From an uncultured Corynebacterium sp. (GTDB lineage Bacteria; Actinomycetota; Actinomycetes; Mycobacteriales; Mycobacteriaceae), in NCBI GenBank assembly GCA_946223355.1, contig CAMIPB010000054.1, forward strand, positions 1 through 6,411: 6,411 nt of DNA. The letters run 5' to 3'. The notes under the pieces were generated by a model. The model worked only from the letters and a program-made list of their open reading frames with translations, was not told the origin of the DNA and ran no database searches. Each line of letters begins with the position of its first letter. Within the stretch, counting starts at the first letter, position 1. The position numbers were made by a program, and so were the translations under genes. Of this stretch, positions 1 to 5,341 are shown piece by piece.

Positions 1-2
1 TG

Positions 3-75
3 TGGAGCATAGGAGAATCGAACTCCTGACCTCCTGCTTGCAAAGCAGGTGCTCTACCAATTGAGCTAATGCCCC
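3..75 (-). tRNA. tRNA-Ala (anticodon UGC)
   Basis: Read on the minus strand this folds into a full 73-nt cloverleaf. The acceptor stem GGGGCAT pairs with ATGCTCC and includes a G3:U70 wobble pair, the classic identity element for alanyl-tRNA synthetase. The D arm contains AGCTCAATTGGTAGAGC, the anticodon stem is CCTGC/GCAGG with loop TTTGCAA, giving anticodon TGC at 42-40, and the T arm has loop TTCGATT. The discriminator base is A at position 3. The next bases are CA, so the 3' CCA is not encoded and must be added after transcription. No tRNA-Ile lies just upstream, so this is not the usual Ile-Ala pair. Confidence 0.97.
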
Positions 76-86
76 AGTGCGCATTA

Positions 87-115
87 ACTTTAGTCTTTTC
101 TACGTCTACATACAA
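87..115 (-). promoter_or_regulatory. Candidate promoter of tRNA-Ala
   Basis: On the minus strand TTGTAT (115-110) and TAAAGT (92-87) are separated by 17 bases, which fits a sigma-A promoter. Transcription would begin near 80, about five bases before the mature tRNA 5' end. Both hexamers deviate from consensus at two positions, so this is a spacing-supported inference. Confidence 0.5.
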
Positions 116-169
116 AACGCCTGTACAAGCACGCTTTTCAATACGGCATACAAACCGCGCAAACATGTC

Positions 170-175
170 TATAAC
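170..175 (+). promoter_or_regulatory. Candidate -10 element of the P450 gene
   Basis: TATAAC is a good -10 hexamer. Initiation would fall near 182-185, directly at an in-frame ATG at 185, which would make a leaderless mRNA. The -35 region (about 147-152) is poor. A second weaker candidate, TGTAAC at 196-201, would instead start transcripts near the ATG at 212. Neither ATG has a convincing Shine-Dalgarno sequence, which is why leaderless initiation is considered. Confidence 0.35.
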
Positions 176-211
176 AAGCACAGAATGCGACATTTTGTAA
201 CAATGGGTGCC

Positions 212-1537
212 ATGACCTTTAGCACACAGAATTCCAGCACCCAAACCAAATCAACCCTCACCGAATATCTTCCTAACTTCCTCAACGACAAAGCACTGAA
301 CCTACTGCGTGACGGTTACTTGTTCGCAGGCAAGTTACGTCGGAAGGCAGGCCTACCGGCTGACTCGCAGACCCCTATTACTTTCCAGATGCTCGGCAAG
401 ACCACGACCCTCGTTCGCGGCGAGGAGGGCGTACGTGCGTTTTATGATTCCTCACGTTTTAAGCGTGCAGGCGCAATGCCTAAGTTTGTCTCCGGTCCGC
501 TGTTCGGTGACGGCGCCGTGCATGCGCTCGACGGCGAAGCCCACAAGGTTCGCAAAGAGCAGATGATTGCCCTGGCATATGACGACGCCCGTGTTGCCCA
601 AATCAAGCCGTTGCTCGCTGAGGAAGTGGAAAAGACTCTGCGCGAGTGGAAAGACGAAGAAGGCAACGTTTACGATGACTTCGCCAAAGCATACGGACGC
701 GCAGCCTTTCGTTGGGCAGGTCTTCCAATGGACGAAGATGAGATGAATGAACGCGCTGAGCAATACAGCCGTCTGCTTGATACCTTCGGCCGCCCGCAAT
801 CCAATCCTGTGGCCTGGGTGGAGCGCAAACGCTTAGACCGCTGGGCAGAGGGCGTTATCGAGCAGATCCGGGCCGGCATCATGGAGGTTGACGAGAACTC
901 CGTTGCAGGTCAGGTGGCGCGTTTCGTTGACGAAGACGGTGTGCTTTTGAACGCCAAGACCGCCGGAATCGAGTTACAGAACCTCACCCGCCCCACCGTG
1001 GCGGTGTCTCGTTTCGCGGCATTTGCTGCCGCAGCTTTGGTGGAGAACCAGCCTTGGATTGAACGCATCCGCACTGCTTCCGGCCGCGAGCTTATCGACG
1101 TCCCCGAGGCAATCGCGTTTGCACAAGAGGTTCGCCGCACCAAGCCATTCGTACCTATGCTTCCAGCGATTGCTACGCAAGATACTGAGGTGTCCGGCTG
1201 CCCAATCCATAAGGGGCAGCGCATCCTTATTGATATTTTGAACACAAACACCGGGCCTAAGTCTTGGCAGGCAGCGGGCACCTTTGATCCGGAGCGTTTC
1301 ATGGATGTTGATGATTACGAGGCTATTACCACTTTCTTGCCGCAGGGTGGCATGGATGTGCACACAGGCCACCGGTGCCCAGGCGAGAAAATTGCCATCG
1401 CGGCGCTGTCCATTGCAGTTGCAGCACTGTGCCGTCCGGAGGTCAAGATTGACGATGACCAGGAAGATGTGACTTTTAGCTGGAAACACATGCTTACGCG
1501 TCCGGAGACCGGCGTACGAGTAAAAGTGCAACGTTAG
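212..1537 (+). CDS. CYP152-family cytochrome P450 (fatty-acid peroxygenase/decarboxylase)
   Basis: Full-length heme-thiolate P450 of the CYP152 type (BSbeta, SPalpha, OleT), which use hydrogen peroxide to hydroxylate or decarboxylate fatty acids without a reductase. With the ATG at 212 it has 441 residues, slightly longer than the roughly 420 usual for the family. Visible hallmarks are the ExxR motif E306-V-R-R309 within FAQEVRR, the heme-binding stretch PQGGMDVHTGHRCPGE with ligand Cys389, and the Arg-Pro pair at R260 in NLTRPTVAV, where the family binds the fatty-acid carboxylate. His104 in GAVHALDG aligns with OleT His85; hydroxylases BSbeta and SPalpha have Gln there. There is no signal peptide, so it should be cytoplasmic. 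The frame stays open back to a GTG at 77, with other in-frame ATGs at 185 and 203; I chose 212 because homology starts later, but 185 is a real alternative. It is divergent from the tRNA and looks monocistronic. Confidence 0.93.
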   Translation: MTFSTQNSSTQTKSTLTEYLPNFLNDKALNLLRDGYLFAGKLRRKAGLPADSQTPITFQMLGKTTTLVRGEEGVRAFYDSSRFKRAGAMPKFVSGPLFGDGAVHALDGEAHKVRKEQMIALAYDDARVAQIKPLLAEEVEKTLREWKDEEGNVYDDFAKAYGRAAFRWAGLPMDEDEMNERAEQYSRLLDTFGRPQSNPVAWVERKRLDRWAEGVIEQIRAGIMEVDENSVAGQVARFVDEDGVLLNAKTAGIELQNLTRPTVAVSRFAAFAAAALVENQPWIERIRTASGRELIDVPEAIAFAQEVRRTKPFVPMLPAIATQDTEVSGCPIHKGQRILIDILNTNTGPKSWQAAGTFDPERFMDVDDYEAITTFLPQGGMDVHTGHRCPGEKIAIAALSIAVAALCRPEVKIDDDQEDVTFSWKHMLTRPETGVRVKVQR

Positions 1538-1565
1538 TCACATAAGCCCCATAGGTTCACTATTT

Positions 1566-1592
1566 TAACGTGTCGCAGGGCAGATCACGTTA
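1566..1592 (+). promoter_or_regulatory. Inverted repeat over the deacetylase promoter (candidate operator)
   Basis: TAACGTG (1566-1572) and CACGTTA (1586-1592) form a perfect 7+7 inverted repeat with a 13-base spacer. Past one mismatch two further flanking bases also pair. The centre lies about 34 bases upstream of the inferred transcription start, over the -35 region, a normal site for a repressor or proximal activator. I do not recognise the binding protein. Confidence 0.45.
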
Positions 1593-1600
1593 TAAGCAGG

Positions 1601-1606
1601 TAATAC
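1601..1606 (+). promoter_or_regulatory. Candidate -10 element of the deacetylase gene
   Basis: TAATAC lies nine bases before the ATG at 1615. Transcription would begin around 1612-1615, giving a leaderless or near-leaderless mRNA, which agrees with the absence of a well-placed Shine-Dalgarno sequence (AAGCAGG at 1594-1600 is too far away). It also shows that this gene is transcribed separately from the P450. Confidence 0.45.
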
Positions 1607-1614
1607 TTACGGGC

Positions 1615-2577
1615 ATGCGTCGTTTCTCTTCTTTCAGAACTGCTTTAGGTATCACCGCCTTGCTCACCACCCTCACGGTGGGCAGCACCATCCCTGCAAC
1701 GGCCCACGCAGCGCCCTTGCAGGACATCACTGCGATGAGCTCGAATGCAAGCAGCAATTCTCTAGCTGCCGCACAACAGGCATATGCCTCATTGCCCAAG
1801 CCCCTGCGCGATAACCCGGTGGTCAAAGAAGCAGCGCGCAATCTGAACTTGGAAAAGAAAATCACGCACAAGCCGAAGGCGCTCAAGCGCCAGGCGGACG
1901 TCGTCAAGCGCGCCCCCGCAGCGGCACCAAAACCCGTGCCTCAACCTTCCAAACCCACTAAACCTCGCATCTCACCCGGCTGCACCAACTGCGTTGCCAT
2001 CACGTACGACGACGGACCAAACACCAAAACCACCAACTGGCTTCTCGACGTCCTCAAACGCAAGGATGCTGAAGCCACCTTCTTTGTCACTGGAGTCAAT
2101 GCGGCTTCCCACCCGAATACTCTGCGTCGAATGAAGACGCATGGTCACACCATTGGCAACCACTCCTATACCCATCCTGAGCTAGACAAACTCACATACA
2201 ATGAGATTTCCAGTCAGCTGGTGTCCACCTCTGATGCAGTTGCCAACGCCACCGGCCAGCGCCCGATGTGGCTGCGCCCGCCGTACGGTGCAACTAACGG
2301 GGCCGTCGCCAAGGCTGCCGCGAACCAAGGCATGGCACAAGCGCTCTGGAACGTTGACACCCTGGACTGGAAACACAAGAGCGCCAAAAAGACCTGCCGG
2401 GCCGCTGTACGCAAGGCTCAAGCGGGCTCTATCGTGTTGATGCATGACATCCACGCCCCTACCGTCGCCGCAGCTGAGTGCATCATCGACGGCCTGCGCA
2501 AGAAGGGCCTGGAACCTGTCAGCCTGGATCGCATGATGGGCAAGCCACAACCTGGCCGTATCTACTACAACCGTTAA
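1615..2577 (+). CDS. Secreted polysaccharide deacetylase (NodB/CE4 family)
   Basis: A 320-residue exported metal-dependent deacetylase of carbohydrate esterase family 4, which removes N- or O-acetyl groups from peptidoglycan, chitin-like or xylan substrates. Residues 1-32 are a signal peptide: MRRF start, hydrophobic core, and likely cleavage after TAHA. Residues about 33-120 form a low-complexity, Ala/Lys/Pro-rich linker. The NodB domain follows with every motif intact: TYDDGP with base D132 and metal ligand D133; HSYTHP with metal ligands H183 and H187; RPPYG from R221; DTLDW from D248; and LMHDIH with H277. Four cysteines (C123, C126, C261, C289) suggest two disulfides outside the cell. 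No anchor or wall-sorting signal follows. I chose ATG 1615 over the in-frame GTG 1570 because the signal peptide begins cleanly there and the GTG lies inside the inverted repeat. The substrate cannot be told from sequence; peptidoglycan or a surface glycan is likely. Confidence 0.94.
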   Translation: MRRFSSFRTALGITALLTTLTVGSTIPATAHAAPLQDITAMSSNASSNSLAAAQQAYASLPKPLRDNPVVKEAARNLNLEKKITHKPKALKRQADVVKRAPAAAPKPVPQPSKPTKPRISPGCTNCVAITYDDGPNTKTTNWLLDVLKRKDAEATFFVTGVNAASHPNTLRRMKTHGHTIGNHSYTHPELDKLTYNEISSQLVSTSDAVANATGQRPMWLRPPYGATNGAVAKAAANQGMAQALWNVDTLDWKHKSAKKTCRAAVRKAQAGSIVLMHDIHAPTVAAAECIIDGLRKKGLEPVSLDRMMGKPQPGRIYYNR

Positions 2578-2580
2578 GAC

Positions 2581-2613
2581 AAAAAGACCCTGTACCGCTT
2601 GAGTACAGGGTCT
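2581..2613 (-). terminator. Intrinsic terminator between convergent genes
   Basis: AGACCCTGTAC (2585-2595) pairs perfectly with GTACAGGGTCT (2603-2613) across a 7-base loop. On the minus strand the stem is followed by TTTTT (2585-2581), making a canonical Rho-independent terminator for the glucan enzyme gene ending at 2634. On the plus strand no T-run follows, so for the deacetylase it may act only as a weak terminator or 3' stabiliser. Confidence 0.85.
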
Positions 2614-2633
2614 ACCGCGGATTGAGGAGCTTC

Positions 2634-4418
2634 CTAGCCCCGGGTATAGATCAACACCGTATATGGCGCAATCGACACACTGCCGTAGCGAGGCTGCCCG
2701 TCCACATTGCCCTCGTGGGATTCCAGGTCATAGGAGGAAAAATTGCCGAACAATGAGCTGTAGCGGTTTGAATCGCTGTTGAATTGCAGCGTCCACTTCT
2801 CTGCACCTGCTGGCAAACCAATGTCAATATTCTCCTGCGCGTCGGCGTCCAAGTTGACCACGACAATAACGTCATCGCCCACGCCGCCATCTGCCCAGCG
2901 ATGGAAGACAAGAAGGTTCGTTTCGTCGTCGGCCTTAAGGATGGCGGTATTCTGCCCTGTCAGACCGCGAGAATTCTGGCCACGGTTCAGGCGTAGGTTA
3001 ATCAAATCGCGGTAGGCATTGGCAATACCCGCAAAGTCATCATTACGCGACCAATCCAGGGGCACATCGTCCCGGAACCATGCACCTTCAAGGAATTCCT
3101 GACCTTGGAAGATCATGGGGATACCCGGGGACGTGAGCGCGAGCGCAGCGCCGAGAATAGAGCGCTTCTGCGCAGGCCACCCAGTGGGTTCATCGGAATC
3201 GATCTCTTGAGGAACTCTTGCCTTTCCGTTTGCCACCTCGTCATGGCTTTCGGTGTAAATCACGCGCGCAAAGGCATCACCGTAGTCCGTAGTGACGGCA
3301 TCGACCACCGCCGGAATTGAGCGCCATTCGTCCTCGACTTCGGTAATGGTTTCACGCACTGGATGCACAAAGTGACTGTCCCACTGGGAGTGAAAACCAG
3401 CCCCTTCCGGATCCGTGGAGGTCACCTTCGCGTTGCCGTGCAGATCTTCAGCGATGAGAATGCGTCCTGGGTACTCTTCGCGAACGGTATCGGCAATCCA
3501 CCGCATCAGCGTCCAACCCTCGGGAATATCCATGTTGGATCCGTCCTTGGAACGCATGTAGGGCGTCATGTCGAAACGGAGGCCGTCCATTCGGTAGTCT
3601 TTCAGCCACATCAGGGCATTGTCCCGGATGAATCGGCGGACCTCTTCGCGGCCATAATCAGGCCGGGTATCACCCCATGGGGTCTCCGACTTCCAGTCTT
3701 GGTAGAAGTAGATGCCACCCTTGCCGTTTTCACTCCACCCGTCGAATTGCCACAAATCGAGGTCAGAAGGCCCAAAGTGGTTGTACACCACGTCTTGGAT
3801 AACAGCGAGTCCCATCTCGTGCGCCTTCTTTACAAATCGTTTCAGCGCGTCAGGGCCACCATAGGCAGACTCAACGGCAAATGGATCTGCCGGGTTGTAT
3901 CCCCAACTCATATCGCCTGCAAATTCGGCCAACGGCATCAGCTCAATGGTGTTAGCGCCCAATTCAACAACATGCTCCAGACGCTGCATCGCGTCCTCCA
4001 GGTCAGCGACCCCGCCGTTTTCAGAGTTAAAGGTGCCAACGTGCATTTCATAGATGACCATCTCATTGAAAGGCGGGCAATGCGCCTGCACGTCCTCCCA
4101 ATCGAAAGCACTGTGGTCGTAGATCACCGAATTACCAACAGAGTTAGTGACGAGGTAGCTGTATGGATCCCGCTTGGAGAGGACCTGCTCGCCGTTGGTG
4201 ATAACGTACTTGTACTCGTCTCCAACCTTCGCTTCTGGGACAAGCCCATACCAGTAGCCATTGCCCTCGGACTCAAGCGGATTCGCAGAATCACTCCACT
4301 CGTTAAAGTCCCCCGTTACCGCCACAGACTCCGCATTGGGTGCCCACACACGAAACGCTATTGCGTCATCGCCGACGATCGCACCCATTCCATTCCAGTT
4401 TTCTTCAGTTTTGCTCAT
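2634..4418 (-). CDS. GH13 alpha-glucan enzyme with CBM48 (branching-enzyme/amylase-like)
   Basis: A 594-residue cytoplasmic glycoside hydrolase family 13 protein acting on alpha-1,4-glucans or malto-oligosaccharides. The N-terminal CBM48/E-set domain covers about residues 15-100 (FRVWAPNA, GDFNEW). The catalytic barrel has the four conserved regions: DVVYNH 209-214; GLRFD with R281 and nucleophile D283; ILIAED with acid/base E324; and ESHDE with H392 and D393. A beta-sandwich domain follows from about 500. All catalytic residues are present. Region IV SHDE and the segment GIPMIFQGQEF resemble GlgB-like proteins, whereas VYNHFGPSD is also seen in malto-oligosyltrehalose trehalohydrolase, so hydrolase, branching or transfer activity cannot be separated here. 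Start ATG 4418 is set by a strong GGAGG at 4424-4428 with five bases between; the upstream in-frame ATG at 4490 lacks one. There is no signal peptide and no glycogen or trehalose gene beside it; it ends in the hairpin shared with the deacetylase. Confidence 0.92.
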   Translation of the reverse strand: MSKTEENWNGMGAIVGDDAIAFRVWAPNAESVAVTGDFNEWSDSANPLESEGNGYWYGLVPEAKVGDEYKYVITNGEQVLSKRDPYSYLVTNSVGNSVIYDHSAFDWEDVQAHCPPFNEMVIYEMHVGTFNSENGGVADLEDAMQRLEHVVELGANTIELMPLAEFAGDMSWGYNPADPFAVESAYGGPDALKRFVKKAHEMGLAVIQDVVYNHFGPSDLDLWQFDGWSENGKGGIYFYQDWKSETPWGDTRPDYGREEVRRFIRDNALMWLKDYRMDGLRFDMTPYMRSKDGSNMDIPEGWTLMRWIADTVREEYPGRILIAEDLHGNAKVTSTDPEGAGFHSQWDSHFVHPVRETITEVEDEWRSIPAVVDAVTTDYGDAFARVIYTESHDEVANGKARVPQEIDSDEPTGWPAQKRSILGAALALTSPGIPMIFQGQEFLEGAWFRDDVPLDWSRNDDFAGIANAYRDLINLRLNRGQNSRGLTGQNTAILKADDETNLLVFHRWADGGVGDDVIVVVNLDADAQENIDIGLPAGAEKWTLQFNSDSNRYSSLFGNFSSYDLESHEGNVDGQPRYGSVSIAPYTVLIYTRG

Positions 4419-4423
4419 CGGTT

Positions 4424-4428
4424 CCTCC
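4424..4428 (-). promoter_or_regulatory. Ribosome binding site fixing the GH13 start
   Basis: On the minus strand GGAGG is followed by AACCG and ATG at 4418. This is the clearest Shine-Dalgarno sequence in the window and decides the start in favour of the 594-residue product. Confidence 0.85.
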
Positions 4429-4489
4429 ATAGAGTTCAAAGGGGTGTAGGGCTTTGAGCCCACGCATTGCGACTTAGGGTTACATGACA

Positions 4490-4495
4490 AAAGTA
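4490..4495 (-). promoter_or_regulatory. Possible -10 element of the GH13 gene
   Basis: TACTTT on the minus strand fits the TAnnnT pattern. A transcript would start near 4483 with a leader of about 65 bases that includes a small GGGCT/AGCCC hairpin (4449-4461) before the ribosome binding site. The -35 position is weak, so this is tentative. Confidence 0.25.
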
Positions 4496-4576
4496 TGTCG
4501 GATGAAGGAAACTTTGGCTATCTCTACGGTCAAAAACTGGGTTTAGGCCTGAAAGGAAGCGAATCTGGCTTAAGGG

Positions 4577-4628
4577 ACATTTGGGGATGCGGAAAATCCT
4601 CCAAGATTTCGTCCGCATCCCCAAATGT
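4577..4628. repeat. Long imperfect hairpin (17+5 bp stem)
   Basis: Arms 4577-4593 and 4612-4628 are perfect 17-base reverse complements (ACATTTGGGGATGCGGA and its complement). Inside, AAATC (4594-4598) pairs with GATTT (4605-4609) after a two-base bulge, leaving a six-base CTCCAA loop. The outer flanks GGAC and GTCC also match if four bases are bulged. There is no T-run on either side, so it is not a standard intrinsic terminator. It could be a repeat element, a folded RNA or an end-to-end remnant of a small mobile element. Confidence 0.8.
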
Positions 4629-4658
4629 GTGTCCGGGATTGTTACCCCGTGTTGGGGG

Positions 4659-4778
4659 TTAGGTTCCTATCCACCCTTTTTGTACGCCTAGGTTGTGGCT
4701 GTAGTCGGTTGGGATAGCGTTGTCGTAGAGGGCTGGTCGGCCCGTGACATACCGAGCAATGAGGTCGGTTTTGCTCAT
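4659..4778 (-). CDS. Possible 39-residue small protein, unrecognised
   Basis: An ATG-started ORF of 39 codons beginning MSKTDLIARYVTGRPALYDN and ending QKGWIGT. Composition is ordinary for a soluble protein, with no membrane segment or cysteine. Codon choice in the second half (AAC, GAC, TAC, ATC, ACC) looks used rather than random. An in-frame TGA lies two codons upstream, so it is not the tail of a longer frame. The purine-rich GAAGG touches the ATG directly, which is poor ribosome binding site spacing. The long hairpin lies just downstream. It may be a small gene, a remnant of a larger protein, or chance. Confidence 0.25.
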   Translation of the reverse strand: MSKTDLIARYVTGRPALYDNAIPTDYSHNLGVQKGWIGT

Positions 4779-4846
4779 CCTTCAAGAAAAACGCACCCAC
4801 TACCACACAGATGCAATGAGTCCAGGGATTGAACGCCTCCGGGACG

Positions 4847-4871
4847 TTTATAGGGATCAAATCCCTATAAA
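4847..4871. repeat. Perfect 11+11 palindrome (candidate operator or hairpin)
   Basis: TTTATAGGGAT (4847-4857), three-base spacer CAA, then ATCCCTATAAA (4861-4871), a perfect inverted repeat. Each arm contains a TATA-like core, so it could overlap a -10 element on either strand. Its size and symmetry fit a dimeric repressor site, though as RNA it would also fold into a tight hairpin. No regulator gene that would obviously use it is in the window. Confidence 0.75.
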
Positions 4872-5113
4872 ACCGCCATTTTTGACCAAGGAGCTGGGCG
4901 AACACCCCATCACCGGACACACTTTTTGTCGCATATCCCTAATCCATCTCATAAGCCAGAAAGCCGACACATCCGAAAATATACATGATGTGCTAACGCC
5001 AGATCCGTGTCAGCCTGAATCTACAGTCATCACTGGAGCTGCTGGGTACAGCCGCAGTCGGATTTTCTTTTCTTTATTTCGGAAATATGTGTGGGATAGT
5101 TCCCGAGACTTGA

Positions 5114-5148
5114 GCCCGACCCCTGGAAAGTAGACACAGGGATCGGGC
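5114..5148. repeat. GC-rich hairpin with insertion-sequence-like loop flank
   Basis: GCCCGA (5114-5119) and CCCTG (5121-5125) pair with CAGGG (5137-5141) and TCGGGC (5143-5148), with one C-A mismatch and an 11-base loop. Read on the minus strand, TGTGTCTACTTTCCAGGGG across this site has the look of a terminal repeat of some IS3-type elements. No matching second end is seen in the window. It may equally be a transcription stop for the region. Confidence 0.4.
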
Positions 5149-5302
5149 CCGTGGAGGTGACCGCCCTGATGGATGCCCTTAATGTCCAACTACGTACACC
5201 CCAATAGGGCAGTTTTAGAATTTCTGTCGCGCTAGCGTGGTCGAGTCCCTGCGGCAGCGGCTTTTCACAACTTCATGGGCGGTTCAGTTGATGCCGGTGA
5301 GG

Positions 5303-5322
5303 AAACCTAGAGAGGCCCTAGG
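5303..5322 (-). terminator. Weak terminator candidate after cadD
   Basis: On the minus strand CCTAG (5322-5318), a seven-base loop and CTAGG (5310-5306) are followed by TTT (5305-5303). It sits about 20 bases after the cadD stop codon. The five-pair stem and short T-run make it weak, but it is the best candidate near the end of the operon. Confidence 0.35.
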
Positions 5323-5341
5323 AGCACGGGGGATGAGTTTA

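Larger units (their letters stand above)
4496..5341. other. Geneless region with several inverted repeats
   Basis: About 850 bases lie between the GH13 promoter region and cadD with no recognisable protein. Open frames on either strand (for example plus 4744-5133 and minus 4920-4642) have no domain I recognise, no good ribosome binding site and no sensible composition. The stretch contains a long hairpin, a weak 39-codon ORF, a perfect palindrome, a GC-rich hairpin with an insertion-sequence-like flank, and the end of the cadmium operon. AT-rich patches (around 5060-5095) alternate with GC-rich ones. I infer a junction or decayed mobile DNA next to the cadmium cassette, but no transposase remnant is identifiable by eye. 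Confidence 0.5.

Noticed and set aside
974..1531. Long minus-strand frames inside the P450 gene
   Set aside because: They overlap a complete P450 with all catalytic motifs and have no recognisable features of their own.
1570..1614. GTG 1570 as start of the deacetylase
   Set aside because: It would put 15 residues ahead of a well-formed signal peptide and lies within the promoter inverted repeat and upstream of the -10 element.
3363..4457. A 364-codon open frame on the plus strand
   Set aside because: It lies antisense to the GH13 gene, whose catalytic motifs are unmistakable. The product has no recognisable domain and no ribosome binding site, so it reflects codon bias on the other strand.
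4419..4490. Upstream start (ATG 4490) for the GH13 protein
   Set aside because: The strong GGAGG with five-base spacing points to ATG 4418, and the extra 24 residues have no family similarity.
4577..4871. Possible CRISPR-like array from the two hairpins
   Set aside because: The two inverted repeats differ in sequence and length and there is no series of equal direct repeats with spacers.
4744..5133. A 129-codon plus-strand open frame in the geneless region
   Set aside because: No recognised domain, no suitable ribosome binding site, and it runs straight through the palindrome and into the GC-rich hairpin. More likely a chance open frame.
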